From contig NZ_JABRWO010000022.1 of NCBI RefSeq assembly GCF_013618625.1, positions 1 through 47,936 on the forward strand: DNA of 47,936 nt. The letters are read 5' to 3'. Shown here one piece after another: positions 18,068 to 25,288 of the stretch. Numbering within the stretch: position 1 is the first letter of the stretch; each line of letters opens with the position of its first letter. The position numbers and the translations under genes were made by a program. The DNA comes from Bremerella alba. Lineage in GTDB: Bacteria; Planctomycetota; Planctomycetia; Pirellulales; Pirellulaceae. The notes under the pieces are model-generated. The model saw nothing but the letters and a program-made list of their open reading frames with translations. It had not been told where the DNA came from and did no database searches.

Positions 18068-18143
18068 GGCCGGGCCAGTTGGGAAAAAGGAGAACCAGGC
18101 CGCGAGCCGTGATTGGCAGGCGGCATCATCGTTGCAGTCGCGG

Positions 18144-19058
18144 TTACTTGACGGCTTCTGCTTTCACAGGCGGGTCGGCTTTGGCCTGCTTGTTCAGGTT
18201 TTGCTTGGCCAGCTTCTCAGGATCGAAGTTCGCTCGGAAGCGTTCGCGAAATTCGACCTGCGAGATCGAATGGCCACGGTAAACTTCAATCCGCTCGCGT
18301 GAGACGGGACGATTCAAAAGCTCGTCCATGGTCATCCCGGCGAACTGGGCATTGGCGTGAACATCGTCAGGGTGACGCAGGGCCAAAGCCATGGTGCCGC
18401 GGTTTTCGACCACGCGTAATGCGACCGCTTGATCTGGCGTGACCGAAAGCGTGACCGACGTTTGTTGGCGAGACTCACGCTGGCCGCGGATCGTTCGCAT
18501 CTCGGTAGTGGTGCTGTTGACGGCCAAGACCTTGACGCCTTCAAGCAAGCTGACGGTCATTTCCGGCAGATCTTCCTGGCTGTCTTCTTCGCTTCGGAAC
18601 AGCACGTCGACCCAGGTGCCTGGCGTGGCGAACATGTCGACTGCTTCGTCGGATGCGACCTTGATGGTCACGGCACGCATACCGGGGTCTAGGCGTTCGA
18701 CGATGCTTGGGCCCGTTCCTTCTGGGTAGAAGACGTGCGTGTCAAACGACGAACCCTTGGGCAGATCGATCCGCACGGTGCGGCCGATGATGTCCGATGG
18801 CCGAGGCATGTACGAAGCCGGCAGACCTTGGTCTCGCATTTGTTGCGCGGTTAACTTGTGGATGATGATGTCACCCATGGTGACTTCTCGACCGGCCGTC
18901 AGGTCCATACTTGCTCGCGGAACCGAGTAGGTTTGCGGTGCGTTGGCCACGGCGACTGGTTGAGGTTGATGCATGTTCTTTTGGACAATGTACGCTCCCA
19001 GCAGTCCAAACATGACTGCTACGACGCCCAAAAGAAGTGTTCCCGGACTTACCCTCAT
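18144..19058 (-). CDS. cpaB: Flp pilus assembly protein CpaB/RcpC
   Basis: 304 aa with one N-terminal transmembrane segment (about 6-25, LLLGVVAVMFGLLGAYIV). A SAF-type domain follows (about 43-105, VPRASMDLTAGREVTMGDI), then the RcpC/CpaB domain (about 115-235, with VTIKVASDEAVDMFATPGTWVDVL). CpaB proteins are periplasmic parts of the Tad machine linking the secretin to the inner membrane complex. The C-terminal 60 residues are charged and Lys/Ala-rich. Genes for prepilin peptidase lie before it (49-nt gap) and the ATPase after it. Confidence 0.92.
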   Translation of the reverse strand: MRVSPGTLLLGVVAVMFGLLGAYIVQKNMHQPQPVAVANAPQTYSVPRASMDLTAGREVTMGDIIIHKLTAQQMRDQGLPASYMPRPSDIIGRTVRIDLPKGSSFDTHVFYPEGTGPSIVERLDPGMRAVTIKVASDEAVDMFATPGTWVDVLFRSEEDSQEDLPEMTVSLLEGVKVLAVNSTTTEMRTIRGQRESRQQTSVTLSVTPDQAVALRVVENRGTMALALRHPDDVHANAQFAGMTMDELLNRPVSRERIEVYRGHSISQVEFRERFRANFDPEKLAKQNLNKQAKADPPVKAEAVK

Positions 19059-19107
19059 TGCTCGTCTACTCCGAGTATGTGCGAGTGAATTCGCAGCGAT
19101 TGTTGAA

Positions 19108-19680
19108 TTAGTTTTCTAGTGTAATTGGCGATCCCGAAGTGGCTACCCATTTCAACGTGAATAATCCCCCCAGCACGAGCCAGGCAGATATCGTTGCGGG
19201 GATCGCGTAGGGAATCAGACGCCGATCGGACAAGGATTGTTGCTTTTCCTCATCATTCGCTTGCGCGGAACCGGCGATCAGACTCCATATAAACACGACA
19301 GCCAGGCTAATCGCTGCGATCAGCCCGCTGCCGATAAAAATTATCAGGATGGCTTTCCAGCCCACCCAGGCTCCGAGTGCCCCCATGAATTTGACATCGC
19401 CGCCAGCTCCGCCGCCAATGGCGAACAGAACGAACAGAATGCCAAAGCCCACGCCAAAACCGGCCAGCGAAAACAGCAGTCCGCCGATCGCGCCTTGTTC
19501 GGTAAATGCACCAACCACGGTATGGAAAACCAAACCGAGACCGAACGCACTGACCGTCAACCAGTTGGGCAATTTGCGGGTCTTCATGTCCCACGCAGCA
19601 CCGGTGGCGGTGTACGCAGCGACAAACAACAAAATGATAAGTTGTGGGATCATGATGGTGGGGTGCTCGAAAAACAACAT
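19108..19680 (-). CDS. tadV: Prepilin peptidase TadV/CpaA (A24A family)
   Basis: 190 aa, mostly hydrophobic with about five to six membrane segments. Both catalytic aspartates of aspartyl prepilin peptidases are visible: Asp31 in AAWDMKTRKLPNW and Asp95 in GGGAGGDVKFMG. It cleaves the leader of Flp-type pilins after Gly, and the four pilin-like genes of this operon are likely substrates. It is the short Tad type without a methyltransferase domain. A strongly structured RNA leader lies directly upstream (19697-19773). Confidence 0.92.
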   Translation of the reverse strand: MLFFEHPTIMIPQLIILLFVAAYTATGAAWDMKTRKLPNWLTVSAFGLGLVFHTVVGAFTEQGAIGGLLFSLAGFGVGFGILFVLFAIGGGAGGDVKFMGALGAWVGWKAILIIFIGSGLIAAISLAVVFIWSLIAGSAQANDEEKQQSLSDRRLIPYAIPATISAWLVLGGLFTLKWVATSGSPITLEN

Positions 19681-19696
19681 TCGGACGTTTCACACG

Positions 19697-19773
19697 CCTT
19701 AAGTCAGGCTGTGTTCGACGCTAAATCTCCGTGATGCTAATCTCTTAAGGGTCCAACACAGGCTGACCTAAGG
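19697..19773 (-). promoter_or_regulatory. Large imperfect hairpin in the leader of the prepilin peptidase gene
   Basis: On the - strand, arms 19773-19755 and 19715-19697 form a 19-bp stem with one G-U pair and one mismatch around a 39-nt loop. The 3' arm ends 16 nt before the start codon. A loop segment (CCTTAAG, near 19749-19743) can pair with the end of the 3' arm (CTTAAGG, 19703-19697), giving a competing fold. Such alternative pairing next to a start codon suggests translational or transcriptional control; this is an inference. Confidence 0.55.
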
Positions 19774-19816
19774 AATGGCGGTAGATTCCAAAGGTCAAAA
19801 AATGGTGCGAGTGCAG

Positions 19817-19852
19817 GCGACCAGACTAGCTTTTAGATCCAGTCTGGTTCGC
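19817..19852 (-). promoter_or_regulatory. Hairpin between the last enlarged pilin gene and the pilus machinery genes
   Basis: Perfect 8-bp arms (19848-19841 and 19827-19820) extend by three more pairs after a one-base bulge. A run of six T lies about 16 nt past the stem on the - strand, too far for a classic intrinsic terminator. It could act as an attenuator or as an RNA-processing or stability element that keeps pilin mRNA more abundant than machinery mRNA. Confidence 0.5.
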
Positions 19853-19929
19853 CCTTAACTCGCTTGTTGTCGTTTCAGGCGTACACAGAGTGACACGCGA
19901 AAACAACCAATTCACTCAAAGCAGATGGC

Positions 19930-20292
19930 TTAGTTGCCAGTTGCTACGCTGCCGACTGGAGCAGTCGAATTTTCGTTGACTGGACCGCCAGTGTGCTCGA
20001 TGCAATTGTCATCGGAGTCGGCAGTGTCTTCGACACCGTCGCAGAAGTCGGTCATGTCGGTATAGTCAGATCCAGCAACTGCGGCCGAGTGACCAATGAT
20101 GCTGTAGTAGCTATACGACTGATTCACGTCTTGCAGAGCACCAGCGACGTCGGATAGTTCGCTCGTAACAGCGTCACGAACGGAGCTCAGGCCAACGATC
20201 AAACCGAGGACAGCGATCGTTGCAATCAGAATCAATTCAGCGGAGACAACGAAACCAGCTTCGTCGTTCCACAAACGCTTAATGAGGCTCAT
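19930..20292 (-). CDS. Enlarged Flp-like pilin 3 (acidic, Cys-containing tail)
   Basis: 120 aa. The start is supported by AGGAGA at 20306-20301, about 9 nt upstream. The N-terminus (LWNDEAG|FVVSAELILIATIAVLGLIVG) is a class of type IV/Flp prepilin: short charged leader ending in Gly13, then a hydrophobic helix. Glu is at +6 after the presumed cleavage, not the usual +5. The region after the helix carries the NQSYSYY block shared with the two pilin genes upstream. The C-terminal 50 residues are very acidic with a Cys pair 13 residues apart. Presumably processed by TadV and assembled into the pilus; major or minor role not known. Confidence 0.85.
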   Translation of the reverse strand: MSLIKRLWNDEAGFVVSAELILIATIAVLGLIVGLSSVRDAVTSELSDVAGALQDVNQSYSYYSIIGHSAAVAGSDYTDMTDFCDGVEDTADSDDNCIEHTGGPVNENSTAPVGSVATGN

Positions 20293-20354
20293 TAGCTCAT
20301 TCTCCTAAAGATAAAAAACACACGAAAAAGTTACTTCCCGCTCGTGACGTGTCC

Positions 20355-20392
20355 TAGGCCGACCGCCTCGGCCTAATGCTGCCCCTGGGCAG
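20355..20392 (-). promoter_or_regulatory. Two tandem hairpins between enlarged pilin genes 2 and 3
   Basis: A 6-bp hairpin (20379-20392) is followed on the - strand by a perfect 8-bp stem with a 5-nt loop (20355-20375). No T-run follows directly. They lie in the 133-nt leader of pilin 3, so they may protect or delimit its mRNA. Confidence 0.5.
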
Positions 20393-20425
20393 GAAGGTTC
20401 ACTCCAAACAATCAAAGTGATTTGG

Positions 20426-20842
20426 TTAAGGAAGCGTTCCCGAAGGCATGGGAACGCCCGCTTCTTGTGGATTATTGGGATCTACCGGAATAAACATGAT
20501 TCCAGCAGGGGCACCATCGGATGGATCGTTGGCATCCGATGCAGCCGGATCCATTAACGTTGGTGCCGGATCGATATATTCCGCAAAGCACTGGATCGGC
20601 CCATCATCGGTGAAGTCACCATTGAGGTTCGTATCGATGTCGATCGAGTAGGAATAGGATTGATCGAGGTTGTCGAGTGCTACTGCGGCATCGCCGAACT
20701 CTTGAACGATTTGATTACGGAGGCTGACACCTCCCACGATCACCCCTATGGCTAGGAGGGTGATCAGCAGCACCATCGCCATAACGGCCGTGTTCCCGCG
20801 CCGCTTAGTGGTGCGAAATGATTTGGGTAGACGTAAGTCCAT
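20426..20842 (-). CDS. Enlarged Flp-like pilin 2, lacking the conserved Glu
   Basis: 138 aa. The leader is basic and longer (FRTTKRRG, Gly16 before NTAVMAM) and is followed by a hydrophobic helix. No Glu occurs at +5 or +6; +5 is Met. The helix is followed by LDQSYSYSI, the block common to the three enlarged pilins, then a Pro/Asp-rich tail of about 65 residues. By analogy with GspK-type pseudopilins that lack Glu+5, it could be a tip or initiating minor pilin; this is inference. Its ATG overlaps the stop of pilin 1 by one base (TAATG), so the two are probably translationally coupled. Confidence 0.8.
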   Translation of the reverse strand: MDLRLPKSFRTTKRRGNTAVMAMVLLITLLAIGVIVGGVSLRNQIVQEFGDAAVALDNLDQSYSYSIDIDTNLNGDFTDDGPIQCFAEYIDPAPTLMDPAASDANDPSDGAPAGIMFIPVDPNNPQEAGVPMPSGTLP

Positions 20843-21255
20843 TACGGACCTCCTTCGTTAGTAGGAGCAACGAAGGTGATTTCCGCAGGGGCATCGCCAG
20901 CCACATCTGGAACGTCCCCTTCATCGGGCAGGTCTTCGTAGCTGAAGTTGTTGAAGGTGGCCTGGGTGTTGACGAACTGTAAGTTGGTGGTCACCGTCAC
21001 CACGCCGTTGTTCTCGTTGATCTGGGGGCCTGGATTCATCCCGCCTGCGTTGTTGTCTCCAACGAATACGCTATAGGATTGATTCAACTGCCCTACGGCT
21101 GCCGCCGAGTCGCCTAGCTCTTGCGTCACCGCATCGCGGAAAGTCGCCAAGCCAACAATCAGGCCTAGCACCGCGAGTGTCGCGATGAGGATCAATTCCA
21201 TCGAGTTCACGAACCCGCGTTCGTCGTTCCATAATTTCTTCAGCGTAGTCAACAT
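20842..21255 (-). CDS. Enlarged Flp-like pilin 1
   Basis: 137 aa. The N-terminal LWNDERG|FVNSMELILIATLAVLGLIVG is nearly the same as in pilin 3, with Gly14 as the presumed cleavage point and Glu at +6. RDAVTQELGDSAAAV and LNQSYS follow the helix, again shared. The C-terminal 70 residues are Asn/Asp/Pro-rich and probably form an exposed beta domain. Typical Flp pilins are about 50-70 aa, so this is roughly twice the usual size. It starts 34 nt after the unknown 405-aa protein in the same operon. Confidence 0.85.
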   Translation of the reverse strand: MLTTLKKLWNDERGFVNSMELILIATLAVLGLIVGLATFRDAVTQELGDSAAAVGQLNQSYSVFVGDNNAGGMNPGPQINENNGVVTVTTNLQFVNTQATFNNFSYEDLPDEGDVPDVAGDAPAEITFVAPTNEGGP

Positions 21256-21289
21256 GGCATGCTACCTATATCTATGAGGAACTCCGGCG

Positions 21290-22507
21290 TTATCCATCCG
21301 CGCCGGTTGGTGGATTCTGTAAGGGAGTTAACTGGTGCGGGAACTTGCCCCGCCACAAACACAATGCGCGTCCCACGTGCGTGAGAAATGTGTAATTTTT
21401 GACCACCGAAGCGGCTTCCATTTGTTCGATTTCGACGACCAGCCACTGGGCACCACGGACGATCACTTCGCGAGGTGGAAGGACTTCCCGGGGAGCGATG
21501 GCCCACCACTCGAGCGCGTGACCAGTTGCCAAAATGCGACGCATCGTGGGACCGCCTGCTTCCGCCTCTTGGGCAGGGCGAGTGGCGTCTTCCCAGTTCT
21601 CGTCCCAGTACCCTTCGGCCGCTTGGCTTTTGATCAGGCGAGACGTCGCTTCGCTTAAGTGGGCCAACACCCTCTGGCGGGTTTCCACTTCGCGGAACAA
21701 CTGGGCCTGATCGTCAAACTGCAGCAGCATGGCCAGGGCATACAGCCGATGGTTGCCGTAGCAAACGCCATCGACCCAGTCTTGCCGCATTAGCCTCTCG
21801 GCGAGCAAGTCGAACGTGATCAACTCGCCATCTTGCGAAAGCCACTGCGTGGGCCCGGTGGAATAAGACGCGGCGGCAACCGTCGTCCACTCGTATTCCT
21901 TTTGATTGAGCCGGAAGTCGAGCATGGCCGCGACCAGTAGTTGCTTGACGACCAACGGCGAAACTTGATCTTTCAGAATGATGGGGTGATCGAGCGGAAT
22001 GCCGATCTCGGCTAATGTTCCTAATGTGTGGTCGACGTGGCTGGCCGATGCCTCGCCTTCTTGCGTGCGGAAGCCTGGGCCAAATTCACCCCTGAGCAGT
22101 AGTGGTGCGGCGTCGTCACCCCAGAACGCTGCATAGGCGTTTTGGTCGGTCAGCATGGCGACCATCTCGGCACCGCTAAGGCAACTGGGGTCTTCAAACG
22201 AGGCCGCTTGCCCCCAGCAACGCAGTGCGTGGTCGACGTGGTTGATCTTGGGACGCTCGTGACGCAATTGCGGACGAAGCTTGGTCATCACGAAGGTAAG
22301 CTGCGCGTCGGTGATGACGTGCGGCCAGTTGTAGTTCAGCGTGACCGAGCGAGGTTCGTTGCGTAGTGAAGGGACAGGATCGACGCTACTGGGCAAGGCA
22401 TAGACAGCCGCGACCGCGATCCCACCGATTAAAAGTACCTGGGAAAGGACAAACACCATGCCTGCGTGGCCAAAGCCGCGGCGCGTCGCTGGTTGGTTCC
22501 GCATCAT
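21290..22507 (-). CDS. Unrecognised membrane-anchored protein encoded in the Tad operon
   Basis: 405 aa. One N-terminal membrane anchor (about 16-38, MVFVLSQVLLIGGIAVAAVYAL) is followed by a soluble, mostly helical domain that probably lies outside the cytoplasm. Segments such as HRLYALAMLLQFDDQ, TSRLIKSQAAEGYWDENWE and ILATGHALEWWAIAP, spaced like alpha-alpha hairpins, recall terpenoid-cyclase/prenyltransferase-type toroids. The likeness is weak and no catalytic motif is seen. Its ATG overlaps the upstream gene stop by 4 nt (ATGA), so the two are coupled. Not part of the standard Tad set; a planctomycete-specific pilus accessory is an inference. Confidence 0.78.
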   Translation of the reverse strand: MMRNQPATRRGFGHAGMVFVLSQVLLIGGIAVAAVYALPSSVDPVPSLRNEPRSVTLNYNWPHVITDAQLTFVMTKLRPQLRHERPKINHVDHALRCWGQAASFEDPSCLSGAEMVAMLTDQNAYAAFWGDDAAPLLLRGEFGPGFRTQEGEASASHVDHTLGTLAEIGIPLDHPIILKDQVSPLVVKQLLVAAMLDFRLNQKEYEWTTVAAASYSTGPTQWLSQDGELITFDLLAERLMRQDWVDGVCYGNHRLYALAMLLQFDDQAQLFREVETRQRVLAHLSEATSRLIKSQAAEGYWDENWEDATRPAQEAEAGGPTMRRILATGHALEWWAIAPREVLPPREVIVRGAQWLVVEIEQMEAASVVKNYTFLTHVGRALCLWRGKFPHQLTPLQNPPTGADG

Positions 22508-24084
22508 TGGCCTCTCCTTCGCATGATGAGGGAGAGGTTATCCTCGAACGCGACCTGCCAGTTTTCGTCGCTATCGCGAACGGTTTCCAGCAGTGCGGAC
22601 TGATTCTTTTTGTCGATCACCAAGGCATGGATGTCGTAACGATCGGCGATTGAATCCCAAATCGTTTCGCCTCGGTTGAGCTTGTTGTAGTCGTACTTGG
22701 CCTGTTGCGGCAGATGAATCATCGATGTCGTGGCGAAGACGTCGGCCTGTCCACCTTGTTGGCTTTGCAGCAGATCACCCCAGGCTGCCGGTGCGAAGAC
22801 GATGCCATCGATTGGGTTCTCGCGCAGGTACCGCGTGGCCGCGACCGGCGTGGTGCTGTCGAACAATTGCCCGATCGTCCTTGGCTGACCACCTAAGACT
22901 GCTTGACTGAGGGGCGAAATGGCGAAAGCGATCCAGCAGAGCAGCACGGCCCCAAGCGAATAAGCGAAACGCAGCATCGGAGGCTTGGCTTCGGCTTCAT
23001 CATTGGTAACCGGCGGAACCAGAGCGGGATCAGCGGCAATGCCCAGGGCCGTTTGTATCCGGGGAACGAGCACTAAGACTGCCAGCGGAGCGAACCAAAC
23101 GAGATGGGACGCATACGAAAGACAGACTAGGCCCAACGCAGAAACGGTAAGGACTTCGACGATTGGTAGTCGTCCTTGATGCTTGCGCAGGATGACCCCT
23201 AGCAGAACCATCGCCACCAACCAGCAAAGCCCGGCGATGCTGGTGACTTCGAGTGGCATATCACGCAGCGACCAGGCCTGGAAGGCTTCCGTCCAAAGGC
23301 CAATTTCCAGCGGCGTCAGCAATGTTGCGAGCAGGGAAAGCTCGAGCGTTATGGCTGCGACTTGGAAATTTCGATCCTGGAAGAGCTTTTTCCAGTGGTT
23401 GTTATTTTCGATTAGCGTGGTCGCCGAGTTGCCCAACCATGCCAAAGCCAGGAAGCTGACCCCGACGAAAACGGAGGCATCAAGATTGGCCCACAGTAAG
23501 ACGATGGCAAGTGTGCCGCCGCTTTGGAGGAGCGTGATGTTTTTGCTGCCACGTAGGGTGAGGACAATCATTCCGATCCAGAGTGGAAGGACCAGAAGCA
23601 ACGATCCGCCAAGGCCTAACGAGCTCCAGGCAAACAAAGCAAACCACAAAATGCCTAGCCCCGTGAGGAGCGAATTTCGCGTTGCCTGCCATAAGGGAAT
23701 GCTTACAAGCAGTATGGCGAGGGTGGCAAGTAGCGTGGTTGCCCAGGAAACAGCCTCGAGCGATTGCCGGGCCACGACCGCCCAAAAAATGCTCGCAAGC
23801 CAAGAGGTCTCGCGATAGTCCATTCCTTGCGAGAGAGACTGCGTGACGTCGGTCGTCGGCAGTTGCCCTTGCGCGAGAATGGCTTCTCCCCGGGTCGCGA
23901 ATAGCCACGTGGTATGGGAGGTCAGCGGCGTGAAACTGAGCAGTACAAACAGAACGCAGACCAACCCCACGACCGAAAGGTGTCGCCAGGTGAGCACGAA
24001 CCGATCACTGAGCAGGGATTCCAGCTCGTATCGATTGGTATTCAGGGTTGATTCTTGGTACGTGGACAAAGTGCCAACAGACAT
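22504..24084 (-). CDS. Polytopic membrane protein with GT-C-like layout in the Tad operon
   Basis: 526 aa. It has about ten membrane segments between residues 34 and 395, then a soluble C-terminal domain of about 120 residues (AAWGDLLQSQ, YDIHALVIDKK, WQVAFEDNLSLIMRR). The layout, many helices followed by a domain ending in 'current value ... LV(Y/F)ED...', is like GT-C glycosyltransferase-type membrane proteins. I see no clear catalytic Asp motif in the first loop, so transferase activity is uncertain. It could modify or export a pilus component. Followed directly by the 405-aa protein (4-nt overlap). Confidence 0.75.
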   Translation of the reverse strand: MSVGTLSTYQESTLNTNRYELESLLSDRFVLTWRHLSVVGLVCVLFVLLSFTPLTSHTTWLFATRGEAILAQGQLPTTDVTQSLSQGMDYRETSWLASIFWAVVARQSLEAVSWATTLLATLAILLVSIPLWQATRNSLLTGLGILWFALFAWSSLGLGGSLLLVLPLWIGMIVLTLRGSKNITLLQSGGTLAIVLLWANLDASVFVGVSFLALAWLGNSATTLIENNNHWKKLFQDRNFQVAAITLELSLLATLLTPLEIGLWTEAFQAWSLRDMPLEVTSIAGLCWLVAMVLLGVILRKHQGRLPIVEVLTVSALGLVCLSYASHLVWFAPLAVLVLVPRIQTALGIAADPALVPPVTNDEAEAKPPMLRFAYSLGAVLLCWIAFAISPLSQAVLGGQPRTIGQLFDSTTPVAATRYLRENPIDGIVFAPAAWGDLLQSQQGGQADVFATTSMIHLPQQAKYDYNKLNRGETIWDSIADRYDIHALVIDKKNQSALLETVRDSDENWQVAFEDNLSLIMRRRGQ

Positions 24085-24116
24085 TTACGCGTGCTGCTTG
24101 GCATCCATGCGGAAAA

Positions 24117-24130
24117 GGATTCGCGAATCC
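24117..24130. promoter_or_regulatory. Perfect 14-bp palindrome upstream of the 526-aa membrane protein
   Basis: GGATTCGCGAATCC lies in the 76-nt gap between the TadE-like gene and the 526-aa protein. It could be an operator for a dimeric regulator or a short hairpin. No promoter elements were identified next to it. Confidence 0.3.
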
Positions 24131-24160
24131 GTGCGAATCACAATGGTCTTTCAAACGTGT

Positions 24161-24694
24161 CTAAGGATCTCGAAAGGCCGATGCGCGATGCACCAGGTAG
24201 CGGCCTGTGATGTCGAAATTCATGTTGCTTAATATTTTGGGAATCGGCGTATCGCCTATAGCAACCGTGACCTGGACGATGACCTGATTGGGGTCGTCGA
24301 GATCTTGGTTCGGGTCGACAATTCCATTGGGCTGGATTGGATCTGGCAGGCTCAAGTCGCCTAGCTCTGTCGAGACAATCGAGCCCCCGATGACGTCATA
24401 TTCCCACACGTCGGCACGAATACCGGGCATGGAGAGGTCCAAACCGTGTACGGCTAGGACCTGATCTACGACTTCCTCGGCGATAATGGTCGTGGTTTGT
24501 GTTCCGGTCTTCTTGGCGACTTCGCGTGCCGCTTCTTCGGCTGCGTGTTGCACGGTTTGTCGAACCGTAACGGTTGGTCCAAGAACGAAGAAGGAGAAAG
24601 TTGCAATCAGCAACACCGGAAAGAGCAGCAAGACTTCGAGCACCTGAATGCCGCGTCGCGCTCTTCGCACTCCGGAATAGGAATAAGATTGCAC
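24161..24694 (-). CDS. TadE-like minor pseudopilin (first copy)
   Basis: 177 aa. After a basic leader (VRRARRG) comes IQVLEVLLLFPVLLIATFSFFVLG with Glu at +5 after Gly15, a TadE-type prepilin-like N-terminus, then QHAAEEAAREVAKK, the Ala-rich helix common to TadE proteins. The C-terminal half is beta-rich, with an Asp/Pro-rich run (near 100-130) and ends in FDITGRYLVHRASAF. A minor pseudopilin that TadV would process. It lies 62 nt after the short Flp gene and before the two unrecognised membrane proteins. Confidence 0.82.
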   Translation of the reverse strand: MQSYSYSGVRRARRGIQVLEVLLLFPVLLIATFSFFVLGPTVTVRQTVQHAAEEAAREVAKKTGTQTTTIIAEEVVDQVLAVHGLDLSMPGIRADVWEYDVIGGSIVSTELGDLSLPDPIQPNGIVDPNQDLDDPNQVIVQVTVAIGDTPIPKILSNMNFDITGRYLVHRASAFRDP

Positions 24695-24756
24695 CAGTAC
24701 GCTCCCCCGAAACGTCTGTTAGTATTTTTCCGCAAGATCTCTCGGCGAGAGATCTT

Positions 24757-24942
24757 CTACGGAGTGAGACTGGCTATGGCTTCTGCTAATTCCAGCAGTT
24801 CGTTCAAGAGAGACCCGCGAACGGTAGCCAAACCAGCGATAACACCAATGCCGACGATCGTGAGTAAGAGCAGGTATTCCACGAATACGCTGCCTCGACA
24901 ATCACCCGCCAGCTGTCGAATTTGCTTGTTAAACCAAGTCAT
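24757..24942 (-). CDS. flp: Short canonical Flp pilin
   Basis: 61 aa from ATG 24942, which has GAGG 8 nt upstream; an in-frame upstream ATG at 24960 would add six residues. The sequence GDCRG|SVFVEYLLLLTIVGIGVIAGLATV is a textbook Flp prepilin: Gly17 before the cleavage, Glu-Tyr at +5/+6, then a 20-residue hydrophobic helix and a short amphipathic end. Length fits Flp pilins, unlike the three enlarged ones further along. It is the first gene of the long - strand tad operon and faces the inverted repeat at 25035-25077. Confidence 0.92.
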   Translation of the reverse strand: MTWFNKQIRQLAGDCRGSVFVEYLLLLTIVGIGVIAGLATVRGSLLNELLELAEAIASLTP

Positions 24943-25034
24943 GGTTAATCCTCTGCCCATGAAGATGTGCTGCCTGCCCTAGGTCATAAAATGATCACAG
25001 GCTTTAAGAAAAGCCAGTAAATTCCCAGGAACTT

Positions 25035-25077
25035 TTCCACTTGGGCTGACTAGTTCATATAGTCAATTCAAGTGGAA
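25035..25077. promoter_or_regulatory. 43-bp two-tier inverted repeat, candidate operator
   Basis: Outer arms of 9 bp (25035-25043 and 25069-25077) and inner arms of 6 bp (25047-25052 and 25060-25065) are perfectly complementary. They are separated by symmetrical 3-nt steps and a 7-nt centre. It lies between the divergent Tad operons, 93 nt from the Flp start, as expected for a shared operator. No T-run follows, so a terminator is unlikely. Confidence 0.6.
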
Positions 25078-25126
25078 CACGTTTCAGTTTAAAAGCACGA
25101 AACCTTGTTTCAACTAGCTAACCTTG

Positions 25127-25144
25127 GTATTTTGAAAAAAATAC
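25127..25144. repeat. AT-rich inverted repeat
   Basis: Perfect 7-bp arms (GTATTTT and AAAATAC) around a 4-nt centre, in the same divergent Tad spacer. It may be a binding site or just an A/T-rich promoter element. Confidence 0.35.
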
Positions 25145-25288
25145 ATCGAAACCAGCGAATTCGTTGAGTGGGGTGTTTAGGGGGAATTCTGGTTTGCTTG
25201 CCGAAGAGCCGCATTCTGTTTGGCAAAGCGGTTGCTGGTGATTATAGGTAGAGCTATCGTCACGTATTTGGGGGGAGTTGGTATATCC

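Larger units (their letters stand above)
24943..25288. promoter_or_regulatory. 346-bp divergent control region of the Tad locus
   Basis: No credible gene lies between the Flp start (24942, -) and the TadE start (25289, +). The region is AT-richer than its surroundings and holds two inverted repeats (25035-25077 and 25127-25144) and several GTTTC/GAAAC copies between 25080 and 25115. It should contain both Tad promoters. I could not fix -35/-10 boxes. Confidence 0.6.

Noticed and set aside
24757-25288. CRISPR-like array suggested by repeated GTTTC/GAAAC words
   Set aside because: The words are 5 bp with irregular spacing; no repeat of usable length exists here or elsewhere in the window.
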